This document shows, in pieces, positions 35,793 through 44,884 of a stretch of 64,000 nucleotides of DNA (within the stretch, counting starts at the first letter, position 1; every line of letters starts with the position of its first letter). Made by a program: the position numbers and the translations under genes. This stretch comes from Vreelandella titanicae BH1 (lineage in GTDB: Bacteria > Pseudomonadota > Gammaproteobacteria > Pseudomonadales > Halomonadaceae), in assembly GCF_000336575.1 (NCBI RefSeq), contig NZ_AOPO01000007.1:1-64000 (forward strand), written 5' to 3'. A model generated the notes under the pieces. The model saw nothing but the letters and a program-made list of their open reading frames with translations, did no database searches and had not been told where the DNA came from.

Positions 35793-36998
35793 CTAGATAA
35801 TGCCCGCTTGGCGTAGTTTGGCGCGGGTTTCGTGGTCAATGCCCAGCTCATCCAAAACATCGTCGGTATGCTGGCCAAGCGTGGGGCCGCCGTCGCCGAT
35901 TCGCCCAGGGGTAGCGCTCAGCTTGGGCAATACACCGGGTACTTTTAGCGGTTTACCGTTGGGGCGAGTGAAGGTTTGAATCATCTCCCGCGCCAAATAG
36001 TGGGGATCAAAGGCGATATCCTCAGCTGTGTAGGGGTAGCCTGCGGGCACGCGGGCGTCATCCAGCGCCTGTAAAATGGCATCCCGTGGGCGTTCTTCCG
36101 TCCAGGACTGAATGGCGGCATCAATCATCTCGGCTTGCTGGCTGCGCCCATCGTTGTGGGCCAGTGCCGGGTCGTTGGCGAGATCATCACGACTAATCAC
36201 GCCCATTAAGCGTTTGAAGATGCTGTCGCCGTTACCGGCAATCAGCACGTAATCGCCGCCCTGGCAGCGGTAGGCGTTTGAGGGGGTAATGCCGGGCAGG
36301 GCGCTGCCGCTGGGTTCGCGAACCTGGCCGCTGGCATCGAACTCCGGTAGCAGGCTCTCCATCATGGCAAATACCGACTCATATAGCGCGACGTCGATTT
36401 CTTGGCCCAGGCCGCTACGGTTGCGCTCCTGGAGCGCCAGCAGAGTGCCAATCACCGCGTAGAGCGCGGAAAGCGAGTCGCCGATGCTCACCCCCACGCG
36501 CACGGAAGGTTCTCCCGGCTGGCCGGTGAGGTAACGCAGCCCGCCCATGGCTTCGCCAATCACCCCAAAGCCGGGCTTGTCGCGGTAGGGGCCCGTTTGC
36601 CCGTAGCCGGAAATATGCACCATGATCAGCCGTGGGTTGAGTTGGGAGAGTGCTTCCCAGCCTAGCCCCCAGTTGTCTAAGGTGCCGGGGCGGAAGTTTT
36701 CAACCACCACATCGGCCTCCGCGGCGAGCTGGCGCACCAGGCCTTGCCCCTCTTCGCTGCGTAAATCTAACGCGACCGAGCGCTTGTTGCGGGTTTGGAC
36801 GTGCCACCACAGCGAGGTGCCGTCTTCAATCATTCGCCATTTGCGAAGTGGGTCGCCGGTGCCGGGGGGCTCGATTTTAATCACGTCGGCACCGAATTCG
36901 CCCAGCAGTTTGGTGGCGAAAGGCCCTGCAATCAGTTGGCCAAGCTCAAGTACTTTTAAGCCCTGTAGCGGAAGCTGGCGCGCTTCGGAAGCATTCAT
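35793..36998 (-). CDS. CaiB/BaiF (class III) CoA-transferase
   Basis: A 401-residue family III CoA-transferase. The N-terminal LELGQLIAGPFATKLLGEFGAD and the GYGQTGPYRDKPGFG loop are typical. The expected catalytic aspartate lies in the SIGDSLSALYA region. It is the first gene of a two-gene leftward operon with the lyase and is divergent from a LysR regulator. CoA donor and acceptor cannot be named from sequence. Confidence 0.9.
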   Translation of the reverse strand: MNASEARQLPLQGLKVLELGQLIAGPFATKLLGEFGADVIKIEPPGTGDPLRKWRMIEDGTSLWWHVQTRNKRSVALDLRSEEGQGLVRQLAAEADVVVENFRPGTLDNWGLGWEALSQLNPRLIMVHISGYGQTGPYRDKPGFGVIGEAMGGLRYLTGQPGEPSVRVGVSIGDSLSALYAVIGTLLALQERNRSGLGQEIDVALYESVFAMMESLLPEFDASGQVREPSGSALPGITPSNAYRCQGGDYVLIAGNGDSIFKRLMGVISRDDLANDPALAHNDGRSQQAEMIDAAIQSWTEERPRDAILQALDDARVPAGYPYTAEDIAFDPHYLAREMIQTFTRPNGKPLKVPGVLPKLSATPGRIGDGGPTLGQHTDDVLDELGIDHETRAKLRQAGII

Positions 36999-37146
36999 TA
37001 AGGCTCTCTCTTATCATTGGATTATCACTATTAGCCAGCATGCGTGAGCTAAACAGGGGCGACAATTAGGCAATGGATAACAAAGGGTTCGTGGCTGGCG
37101 AAGGTGTGGGCTACCATAGGGAGCTTGCTTTCAAGGAGTTCGTAGG

Positions 37147-38046
37147 ATGCGCCGCTTTGATTTTGTCACCCTTAAACTGTTTATCTCCGTGGCGGATGAG
37201 GGGCGTCTGACGGCGGCGGCGGAGCGTGAACACTTAGCTCTCGCCGCGGTGAGCAAACGCATAAGTGACCTGGAAACGTTGGTCGGCACCACGCTGCTCT
37301 ATCGTCGCCCCAGAGGTGTAGAACTGACTCCCGCAGGTCAGGCGTTTTTGCACCATGCCCGCCGTATTATGGATAACATTGAGCGCCTGCAGGCCGAGCT
37401 CAGCGAGTATGGCGAAGGCGTCCGCGGCCATGTGCGTATCCACTCCAATACTTCGGCGATCATTGCCTTTCTTCCCCAGGATCTCAGCGCCTTCTCACGC
37501 CTCTACCCTGAAATTAAAATTGATCTTCAAGAGCGGGTCAGCAGCGAAATTATCGCTGCCGTTCGCGACGGACTGACCGATATCGGTATCTTTGCTGGAC
37601 ATGTCGCGGCGCCCGACCTTCAACAGCTCTCCTATCGACAAGATCGACTCGTGTTAATGACTCCTATCGATCATCCTTTGGCTGGGCGTGAAAGAATCGC
37701 CTTTAATGAAGCGCTAGCTTTCGATTTTATCGGCTTGCAGCAGGATGCCTCGCTGCAGTCGCTGTTGAACGAGCAGGCTAACCTAGCGGGTAAAGCGCTG
37801 CGAATGCGTATTCAGGTACGCAGCTTCGATGCCATTTGCCGCATGATCCACCATGGTATGGGTGTTGGCGTACTGCCTGAGCAAACCATCTATCGTGATC
37901 TGGGAGACTTACAGCTTAAAAGTATCCCGCTTAGCGATCCATGGGCTCAGCGCGAACTGGTGATTGGCATGCGTCGCTATGCCTCGTTGCATGTGACTGC
38001 CCGGCATTTGGTGGATCACCTTACCCAGAAAGAGGATGAGCAATAG
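37147..38046 (+). CDS. LysR family transcriptional regulator
   Basis: A 299-residue LysR protein with the N-terminal winged helix (LKLFISVADEGRLTAAAE...LALAAVSKRISDLE) and a periplasmic-binding-like effector domain. AAGGAG precedes the ATG. It diverges from the CoA-transferase gene and lies upstream of the TRAP genes, so it may control either side. Its neighbourhood fits LysR control of the CoA-transferase/lyase pair. Confidence 0.9.
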   Translation: MRRFDFVTLKLFISVADEGRLTAAAEREHLALAAVSKRISDLETLVGTTLLYRRPRGVELTPAGQAFLHHARRIMDNIERLQAELSEYGEGVRGHVRIHSNTSAIIAFLPQDLSAFSRLYPEIKIDLQERVSSEIIAAVRDGLTDIGIFAGHVAAPDLQQLSYRQDRLVLMTPIDHPLAGRERIAFNEALAFDFIGLQQDASLQSLLNEQANLAGKALRMRIQVRSFDAICRMIHHGMGVGVLPEQTIYRDLGDLQLKSIPLSDPWAQRELVIGMRRYASLHVTARHLVDHLTQKEDEQ

Positions 38047-38355
38047 CTCAAGAAATTCTCCTTATGGCTTCGTGGTTTGAGAAAGCAAAGCTCCAATAGC
38101 TACCCTTTCAATGGCCTAAAGCAAGCTAAACAGTGGTTGATTAAAGGAGCTCGGTATTCATCTTTGGTCGTACGGCCGTGATGGAATGGATTTAAAAGCC
38201 CGTTATAGCAGCGTTTCTAGCCATCGTGTTTTACGAAGTCAGCCTTCTTGAACGTCGATTTGAGCCCTTGGGATGCATGTTTCAAGATCACGTAAGCGTT
38301 ACCTGAAAGTTACAAGAACCACACCCAATAACGACAACCGTAGAGAGTCTATCCC
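38047..38355. other. 309 bp gap before the first TRAP operon
   Basis: No coding region is visible. It must hold the TRAP promoter, but I cannot assign -35/-10 boxes or an operator with confidence. Confidence 0.4.
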
Positions 38356-39336
38356 ATGCGGAAACAACTGCTTGCCACGCTGGCTACCCTAGGCATGCTA
38401 ACGACGGCGCCGTTCGTCTTGGCGAATCCTATCGAAATCCAAGTTAACAACACCATGAGTGAGGGCGGTTCGGAAAGCGCAGCGGTGGAGCGCTTTGCTG
38501 AGTACTTAGAAGAACAGGCACCGGGTCGTTTCGATGTTCGTCCCTTCCTGGCGGGTTCATTGGGCGGCGAAAATGCCGTTTTGGAACTACTGAACCTTGG
38601 TCAAACCCAGCTCTCTATCACTGGCGGTAACTGGCGCCAGCAGTACGCGCCTGAATACGATGCCATTACTGTGCCCTTTGTGTTCTCAACCTGGGACGAA
38701 GTCGATGCCTATATGGAGAGCCCCTCCGGCCAGGCGTTGATTGAAAAGGCGGAGAGTCAGGGCGGCCTTAAATACTTCGGCACCCAGCACCGCGGCCCGC
38801 GCCACATGACCGCCAATAAAGCCATCGAAACCCCGGAAGATCTTGATGGTTTCCGCATGCGCCTTCCTGCGCTGCCAGTATGGATGGAAGTGTGGGAAGA
38901 GATCGGCGCCCAGGTCGTCAATGTGCCCGCTCCCGAAATTTACCTTGCCATGCAAACGGGGCAGGTTGATGGTCACGAGAACTCGCTCTCATCGCCCTAT
39001 ACCCGCCGCCTGTGGGAAGTGCAGGATCATCTCATCATGACCAGCCATGTGCAGTTCCCGTGGAACTGGGTGGCGAGTGCGCGCTGGTGGGAAGGTCTTG
39101 AAGCCGAGGATCAGGAACTGATCGAAGAGGCCATTCATGTGGCGCGTCAGCACGGTACCGAGCGTGAGCGCGAACTCGATGAGTACTACCTGGAAGCACT
39201 GCAGGACGAAGGCATGACGGTTATTGAGCCTGATATTGCCGCTTTCCGCGAAGCCGCATTACCGGCGATTGATCGTGTCATGGCCGAAATGGCCGACGGT
39301 GTTCGTGAAGATGCCCTGGGTAACCAGAGCGAGTAA
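38356..39336 (+). CDS. TRAP transporter periplasmic binding protein (DctP family)
   Basis: A 326-residue binding protein with a signal peptide (MRKQLLATLATLGMLT, cleavage near VLA-NPI). The DctP arginine region is MRLPALPVWMEVWEEIGA, and LAMQTGQVDGHENSLSSP follows. It receives an acidic substrate in the periplasm for the permease pair encoded downstream. The co-transcribed HpaI aldolase suggests a sugar acid or hydroxy-acid. Confidence 0.92.
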   Translation: MRKQLLATLATLGMLTTAPFVLANPIEIQVNNTMSEGGSESAAVERFAEYLEEQAPGRFDVRPFLAGSLGGENAVLELLNLGQTQLSITGGNWRQQYAPEYDAITVPFVFSTWDEVDAYMESPSGQALIEKAESQGGLKYFGTQHRGPRHMTANKAIETPEDLDGFRMRLPALPVWMEVWEEIGAQVVNVPAPEIYLAMQTGQVDGHENSLSSPYTRRLWEVQDHLIMTSHVQFPWNWVASARWWEGLEAEDQELIEEAIHVARQHGTERERELDEYYLEALQDEGMTVIEPDIAAFREAALPAIDRVMAEMADGVREDALGNQSE

Positions 39337-39349
39337 CACACCTTTGGCA

Positions 39350-39384
39350 AAAACAGCGGCGGCCCATTGGGCCGTCGCTGTTTT
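39350..39384 (+). terminator. Hairpin between TRAP binding protein and permease genes (attenuator)
   Basis: AAAACAGCGGCGGCCC pairs with GGGCCGTCGCTGTTTT around an ATT loop (16 bp, one G-T pair). The last bases of the stem form a short U-tract. In this place it would let most transcripts stop after the binding-protein gene and so give it higher expression than the permeases. Confidence 0.7.
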
Positions 39385-39434
39385 ACAAGACAAGCCAGTT
39401 TTACAAGACAAGCCAGTTTTTCATGACAAATAAG
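39381..39434 (+). repeat. Three tandem 18 bp repeats before the TRAP permease genes
   Basis: TTTTACAAGACAAGCCAG is repeated exactly at 39381-39398 and 39399-39416, followed by a decayed third unit TTTTTCATGACAAATAAG (39417-39434). The first unit begins on the last bases of the hairpin. Confidence 0.85.
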
Positions 39435-39476
39435 TTTTCATAACCAAAAAAAGACGTCAGGGTAAGGAGTTCTGCT

Positions 39477-40019
39477 GTGGAAGACGCTGTAGCGCCCAGC
39501 CAAGGGCCGGATCGAATCGCTTTCTATACGCTGCGCGGCGTCACCCGCCTGTGCGATGGGGTAGGCGTGGCGTTAATGGCGGCCATCCTGCTATTGATCG
39601 TGGCGGCGGTCATTGCCCGCGACTTGTTGGGGCTGGGCATGCCCTGGACCGAAGAAGTAGCGTCTATGTTGGCCATCTACGCGATTGGCTTTGGCTCGCT
39701 ATCGGCGTGGGTGCGCAGTGAACACCTGGTGGTCGATCTGTTTAGCCACAAGCTTTCCGGGCTGGGTAAGAATATTCAGTATCGGTTTACTGCACTGGTT
39801 TCCTGCGTTTTTTTTGCCCTTGCTGCTTGGGGTGCATGGATCATGTCGGACATGAGCGCCAACAATAAAACCGTCTCGTTAAGTATCAGCTTCAGCTATC
39901 TCTATTACGGCATCTTTTTCAGCTTTGTGGGCATGGCGCTGATTGCCCTTTGGCAAACTTTGCGCGGCCCGGTGGCGTGGTTGGAAACGTCCCATGAAGA
40001 GGAGGCTTCTCAACCATGA
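39477..40019 (+). CDS. TRAP transporter small permease (DctQ family)
   Basis: A 180-residue protein with four hydrophobic segments and the DctQ signature (GMPWTEEVASMLAIYAIGFGS). The GTG start is preceded by AAGGAG. It overlaps the large permease gene by four bases and forms the membrane complex with it. Confidence 0.9.
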   Translation: MEDAVAPSQGPDRIAFYTLRGVTRLCDGVGVALMAAILLLIVAAVIARDLLGLGMPWTEEVASMLAIYAIGFGSLSAWVRSEHLVVDLFSHKLSGLGKNIQYRFTALVSCVFFALAAWGAWIMSDMSANNKTVSLSISFSYLYYGIFFSFVGMALIALWQTLRGPVAWLETSHEEEASQP

Positions 40020-41311
40020 CCGAACTACTGATTTTCGTCGGTGGCCTGTTAGTACTGATGGCCATTGGTTTGCCTGTGGTGGTCGCCATTGGCGTGACCT
40101 CCTTTATCGCCCTGGTGGCTACTGGTACCGGTGGGCTGCCCGTTGAGTTACTGCCGCTGCGCATGGTGCAAACGCTCAATAACTTTACCCTGCTGGCGAT
40201 ACCGTTGTTTATTCTGGCCGCCAACATCATGAATATTGGCTCCACCACCACGCGTATTTTCGACTTCGCCACCGCGCTGGTGGGCTTTACCAAGGGCGGC
40301 CTGGGTCACGCGAATGTGGTGGCCAGCTCCATTTTTGCCACTATGTCAGGCACTGCCGTTGCCGATGCCGCAGGGCTTGGCAGCATTGAAATCAAAGCCA
40401 TGAAAGAGCGTGGCTATGCGCTGGATTACTCCACCGGTGTTACCGCTGCTTCCAGCGTTATTGGGCCGATTCTGCCGCCCAGTATTGCCTTGGTTGTGTA
40501 CGGCTGGTTAGCCAATGTGAGCATTGGCGGGCTGTTTATGGCGGGGCTACTGCCGGGTATTTTGATGGCGCTGCTGCTGATGGGGATGACCGTGCTACTG
40601 GCTGCCAGTGGCAAGGTGGTGATGCCCAAGCCCACACCCTTTGATGCCTGCGAAGTCGCCCGCACCGGTAGGCGTGCCATCTTGCCATTAATGATGCCGG
40701 CGATTATCGTCGGTGGTATTTGGGGTGGTTTCTTCACACCCACCGAGGCGGGTGCTATTGCCTCGCTCTACGCGGTAATTCTAGGCGGGCTGATCTACCG
40801 TGACTTGAACTGGCGAGACCTCTATAACGCTTTCCGCCGTACCCTGATGTTCAGTGCAGTGATCCTGCTGATTATTGCGGTCTCCAGCTTTTATGGCTGG
40901 ATCCTGGTGCGTATGGGGATCCCTCAGGCGTTGGCGGGGCAGGTGGCCAGCATCGATATGCCAACGATCCTGCTGTTGCTCTGCTTTGCGCTGTTCTTCC
41001 TGCTTATCGGCTGCTTTATGTCGGTGATTGAAAGCATCCTGATTTTTACCCCGATTGTGGTTCCCGCGGCGCTAAGTGCCGGATTAGACCCCGTGCATTT
41101 CGGTATTGTGATGGTGATCACGCTTTCAGTAGGGGTTATTACCCCGCCCTTTGGCACCGTGTTGTTCCTGATGGTGGGGATCACACGGTTGCGCTACGGC
41201 CAGGTCGTCACAGCGATCATGCCGTTCTTACTGCCGATTATCGCTACCATTCTACTGCTCATCGCCGTGCCGGGGCTGGCTACCTGGCTGCCAGACGTTA
41301 TGGGGTATTGA
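40016..41311 (+). CDS. TRAP transporter large permease (DctM family)
   Basis: A 431-residue ion-coupled permease with about 12 segments. Conserved DctM stretches are present: [53 protein letters not shown] and the closing [17 protein letters not shown]. It is driven by a sodium or proton gradient and moves the ligand delivered by the DctP protein at 38356. Confidence 0.93.
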   Translation: MTELLIFVGGLLVLMAIGLPVVVAIGVTSFIALVATGTGGLPVELLPLRMVQTLNNFTLLAIPLFILAANIMNIGSTTTRIFDFATALVGFTKGGLGHANVVASSIFATMSGTAVADAAGLGSIEIKAMKERGYALDYSTGVTAASSVIGPILPPSIALVVYGWLANVSIGGLFMAGLLPGILMALLLMGMTVLLAASGKVVMPKPTPFDACEVARTGRRAILPLMMPAIIVGGIWGGFFTPTEAGAIASLYAVILGGLIYRDLNWRDLYNAFRRTLMFSAVILLIIAVSSFYGWILVRMGIPQALAGQVASIDMPTILLLLCFALFFLLIGCFMSVIESILIFTPIVVPAALSAGLDPVHFGIVMVITLSVGVITPPFGTVLFLMVGITRLRYGQVVTAIMPFLLPIIATILLLIAVPGLATWLPDVMGY

Positions 41312-41327
41312 TGTAAAAGGAAAGCGA

Positions 41328-42098
41328 ATGAAAATGCCGCACAACACGTTTAAGCAGCAACTGCTGGCGGGACAGCCCCAAACGGGGATTTGGCTCGGCT
41401 TGGCGAGCGCCTACACCGCGGAGATTGCCGCCACGGCAGGATTCGACTGGCTGCTGCTTGACGCCGAGCATGCTCCCAACGATGTATCGAGCCTGCTTGC
41501 CCAACTACAGGCATTGGCCCCCTATGACAGCCACCCGGTGGTGCGCCCGCCCACCGGGGATACGGTGCTGATCAAGCGCTACCTGGATATTGGCGTTCAG
41601 AACCTGTTAATCCCCATGGTGGAAACGGCTGAGCAGGCTGCCCAGCTGGTGGCGGCCACACGCTATCCACCCCGCGGTAGTCGCGGTGTTGGTCATGTGC
41701 TGGCACGCGCCTCGCGCTGGGGGCAGGCAGAAGACTACCTCTCCCGCGCCGATGACGAAATCTGCCTAATGCTGCAGGTAGAGAGCCCCCAAGCACTTGC
41801 CAATCTGGAGGCAATCGCCGCAGTAGAAGGTGTCGATGGGGTGTTCATTGGCCCGGCGGATTTATCGGCCTCAATGGGGCACCTGGGCAACGCCAGTCAT
41901 CCTGACGTCACCGCGGCGATTAACGATGCCATCACCACAATACGTGCGGCAGGAAAGGCCGCAGGTATCGTGACGGTGGATGAGCAGGCAGCCCGCGGCT
42001 ATCTTGCTGCGGGCTGCACCTTTGTTGGGGTGGGTATCGATGCCCTGCTCTATGCCAATGCCCTGCGCGGTCTGGCGGAGCGGTTCAGGCACGAATGA
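41328..42098 (+). CDS. HpcH/HpaI-family aldolase
   Basis: A 256-residue class II pyruvate aldolase. Metal and substrate residues are visible: [10 protein letters not shown] (acid/base and backbone loop), [17 protein letters not shown] (metal Glu) and [16 protein letters not shown] (metal Asp). The family splits 2-keto-3-deoxy sugar acids into pyruvate and an aldehyde. Downstream of a TRAP transporter and facing a fuconate dehydratase cluster, the likely substrate is 2-keto-3-deoxy-L-fuconate or a related acid. Confidence 0.88.
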   Translation: MKMPHNTFKQQLLAGQPQTGIWLGLASAYTAEIAATAGFDWLLLDAEHAPNDVSSLLAQLQALAPYDSHPVVRPPTGDTVLIKRYLDIGVQNLLIPMVETAEQAAQLVAATRYPPRGSRGVGHVLARASRWGQAEDYLSRADDEICLMLQVESPQALANLEAIAAVEGVDGVFIGPADLSASMGHLGNASHPDVTAAINDAITTIRAAGKAAGIVTVDEQAARGYLAAGCTFVGVGIDALLYANALRGLAERFRHE

Positions 42099-42112
42099 AC
42101 AAAGCGTCGGGG

Positions 42113-43537
42113 TTACTCTACGGCAGGCAAGATCCTGCCTGGATTCATCAACCCCTTGGGGTCGAACAGCGCCTTAACGCCGCTGACCAGTTCCCGCTCA
42201 ACAGGCGATAGCCGTGCCAGGTAGGGTGCCTGCTTGGTGCGGCCAATGCCGTGCTCGGCGCTGATGCTGCCGTTGAAACCGTCAAGTACCTCAAACAGCC
42301 GCTCCTCCAGGTCGTGCAGGTGGGCTTTCTTATCGCTATCCGCCATTGCCGTGGGCGGTAGAATGTTGAAGTGCAGATTGCCGTCGCCCACATGCCCGTA
42401 GGCAATAATTTCGCACTCGGGTGATGCTACCATCACCACCTCGCTTGCCCGGGTAACGAAGTCGGGTATCGCCGAGATGGGCACCGAGATATCGGTACGC
42501 AGGTGCTCTCCGCGCCGCCGCTGGCCTTCCAGCATGCTTTCGCGGAACTGCCATAGCTGGGCGGATTGGGTGTCGCTGGAAGCCAGCGCGCCATCCAGCA
42601 CCAGCTCGCGCTCCATGCCGGTTTCCAGCAGCGCTTCCAACATCGAACCCAGATCCACTGGCCCCGTGGCCGCGACTTCCATCAGCACGTACCAGGGGTA
42701 CGCGTCTTCAAGCGGGTCACGCAGCTCTGGCGTTGCTTCAATCGCCAGCTCGATACAGCGGCGAGGAATCAGCTCAAAAGCCGTCAGCAGGTCGCAGCAC
42801 TCCCGGCGCGCCAGACCATACAGGTCGATGACCGCCTGGATGGAGGGTAGGCCCAGTAGAGCAGTCCGGTTCTGGGTAGTGCGTGGTGAAAGCTTTAACA
42901 CTGCGCCCGTAACAATACCCAGCGTACCTTCACTACCCAGAAACAATTGCTGAAGGTCGTAACCACGGTTGTCCTTGTGCAGCGCATTCAGGCTTTCCCA
43001 GACGCGCCCATCGGGCAGCACCACTTCAAGCCCCAGCACCAGCTCGCGCATCATGCCGTAGCGGAGTACGTTAAGTCCGCCCGCATTGGTGGCAATATTG
43101 CCACCAATCTGACAACTGCCTTGGGCGCCCAGCGAGAGCGGAAAGTCACAGTCATGATCAAAAGCTGCCAGCTTGACGTTCTCAAGGATGCAGCCAGCGT
43201 CTACGGTAATGGTGAAGTTAATCGGATCAATGGCGCGCACGCTATTTAAGCGCTCAAGACTGATCACCAACTCCTGATCATTGGCAGCGGGCAAGGCGCC
43301 CGCCACCAGACCGCTATGGCCGCCCTGGGGCGTCATCGCGATTCCTTGGGCGTAGCAGCGCTTTACCACCTCGGCGACTTCTTCCGTGTTAGCCGGACGG
43401 GCCACCGCCAGCGGTGTGCCCAGCGTATCCCCCGCCCAGTCGCTAACGTAGCGCGCTATGGCGTCTGGTTCGCGCAGCAGGCCTCGCTCGCCGAGCAGGC
43501 TGATTAGCTCATTTAGAAAGGAGGTGGTGTCTGTCAT
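42113..43537 (-). CDS. FAD-linked oxidase, GlcD / D-lactate dehydrogenase-like
   Basis: A 474-residue flavoprotein. The PCMH-type FAD domain has PQGGHSGLVAGALP and SCQIGGNIATNAGGLNVLRYG. The C-terminal domain has CEIIAYGHVGDGNLHFNI and SISAEHGIGRTK, typical of D-2-hydroxyacid dehydrogenases such as GlcD. It overlaps the fuconate dehydratase gene by four bases. It could oxidise the lactate or glycolate released when a 2-keto-3-deoxy acid is split. Confidence 0.88.
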   Translation of the reverse strand: MTDTTSFLNELISLLGERGLLREPDAIARYVSDWAGDTLGTPLAVARPANTEEVAEVVKRCYAQGIAMTPQGGHSGLVAGALPAANDQELVISLERLNSVRAIDPINFTITVDAGCILENVKLAAFDHDCDFPLSLGAQGSCQIGGNIATNAGGLNVLRYGMMRELVLGLEVVLPDGRVWESLNALHKDNRGYDLQQLFLGSEGTLGIVTGAVLKLSPRTTQNRTALLGLPSIQAVIDLYGLARRECCDLLTAFELIPRRCIELAIEATPELRDPLEDAYPWYVLMEVAATGPVDLGSMLEALLETGMERELVLDGALASSDTQSAQLWQFRESMLEGQRRRGEHLRTDISVPISAIPDFVTRASEVVMVASPECEIIAYGHVGDGNLHFNILPPTAMADSDKKAHLHDLEERLFEVLDGFNGSISAEHGIGRTKQAPYLARLSPVERELVSGVKALFDPKGLMNPGRILPAVE

Positions 43538-44838
43538 TCATTCTCTTCCTGCCAGGCCGCGCCCTCGGGGAAGCGGTGCTGTGCTTGGGATTCTGCGTGC
43601 ATGGCGATACTGTAACCTGGCGCTTCAGGCACTTGATAGCGGCCACGGTTGATTACTACTGGGTCGATAAAGTGTTCGTGCAAGTGATCCACATACTCAA
43701 GCACGCGACCTTCAAGGCTGCCGGATACCGCGATATAGTCGAATAGGGAGATATGCTGGGTGTACTCACACAGCCCGACGCCACCGCCGTGGGGGCAAAT
43801 CGGCACGCCGAACTTGGCGGCCATCAGCGTTACTAAAATCACTTCGTTAAGCCCGCCCAAACGTGCCGCATCGAGCTGGCAATAGTCGATGGCATCCGCC
43901 TGGAAGAACTGCTTGAACATCACTTTATTGTGACAGTGCTCGCCAGTGGCGACGCCGATAGGCGCAACCCGGTGGCGGATTTCGGCGTGGCCGAGAATGT
44001 CGTCAGGGCTGGTGGGCTCTTCTATCCATAGCGGGTCAAATTCGGCCAGCCGACGCATCTTGGTGATCGTCTCGTCGACTTCCCACACCTGGTTGGCGTC
44101 CATCATCAGCACGTTGTCCCAACCGATCTCTTCGCGTAGCAGCGCCGCTCGGCGGGCATCCTCTTCAATGTCGCCGCCAATCTTCTGTTTGAAATGAGTC
44201 CAGCCTTCAGCCAGCGCTTCACGCGCCAGACCGCGCACTTTCTCGTCGCTGTAACCCAGCCAGCCCGCTGAAGTAGTGTAGGCGGGGTAGCCATCGTGGC
44301 GCATTTCGGCTTCGCGGGTTTCTTTGCCGGAGGCCTGACGGCGCAGCAGACAGATCGCTTCTTCCGGCGTTAGCGCGTCGGTGACGAAACGGAAATCAAG
44401 GCAGCGCACCAGCTGTTCCGGGGTCATATCCACCAGCAGCTTCCACACCGGCTTACCTTCGTTTTTCGCCCACATATCCCACACGGCGTTGACGATGGCG
44501 GCGGTGGCTAGGTGAATTGCGCCTTTATCGGGGCCAATCCAACGCAACTGGCTGTCGCCGGTAATTTCCCGCCAGAAGGTGCCCATATTGTCGGTAATAG
44601 AGGCCAGCGAGCGACCTTCAATCAGCGGCGCTAGTGAGTGCAAACCGGTAACCACAATCTCGTTGCCGCGGCCAATGGTAAAAGTTAAGCCGTGCCCCTC
44701 GGGGCTGCTGTCATCGGTGTGCAGGATGACGTAGGCGGCGGAGTAGTCCGGCGCGGCATTCATGGCATCCGAGCCATCCAGAGAACGCGAGGTGGGAAAA
44801 CGAATATCCTGGATCTCGACGCGAGTGATGGTTGTCAT
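43534..44838 (-). CDS. L-fuconate dehydratase
   Basis: A 434-residue enolase-superfamily dehydratase. The active site is complete: K217 and K219 (FKQKIGG), D247 (MMDANQVW), E273 (WIEEPTSP), E300 (GVATGEHCHN) and H350 (CPHGGG). Each lies one position from the Xanthomonas fuconate dehydratase residues as I recall them. It turns L-fuconate, and in characterised relatives also D-arabinonate, into the 2-keto-3-deoxy acid. It lies between an FAH-family gene and a GlcD-like gene on one transcript. Confidence 0.93.
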   Translation of the reverse strand: MTTITRVEIQDIRFPTSRSLDGSDAMNAAPDYSAAYVILHTDDSSPEGHGLTFTIGRGNEIVVTGLHSLAPLIEGRSLASITDNMGTFWREITGDSQLRWIGPDKGAIHLATAAIVNAVWDMWAKNEGKPVWKLLVDMTPEQLVRCLDFRFVTDALTPEEAICLLRRQASGKETREAEMRHDGYPAYTTSAGWLGYSDEKVRGLAREALAEGWTHFKQKIGGDIEEDARRAALLREEIGWDNVLMMDANQVWEVDETITKMRRLAEFDPLWIEEPTSPDDILGHAEIRHRVAPIGVATGEHCHNKVMFKQFFQADAIDYCQLDAARLGGLNEVILVTLMAAKFGVPICPHGGGVGLCEYTQHISLFDYIAVSGSLEGRVLEYVDHLHEHFIDPVVINRGRYQVPEAPGYSIAMHAESQAQHRFPEGAAWQEENE

Positions 44839-44884
44839 TGTGCGCTCCTAGGCTGTGATATGAGTGGCGTATTGATTGTTAGAA

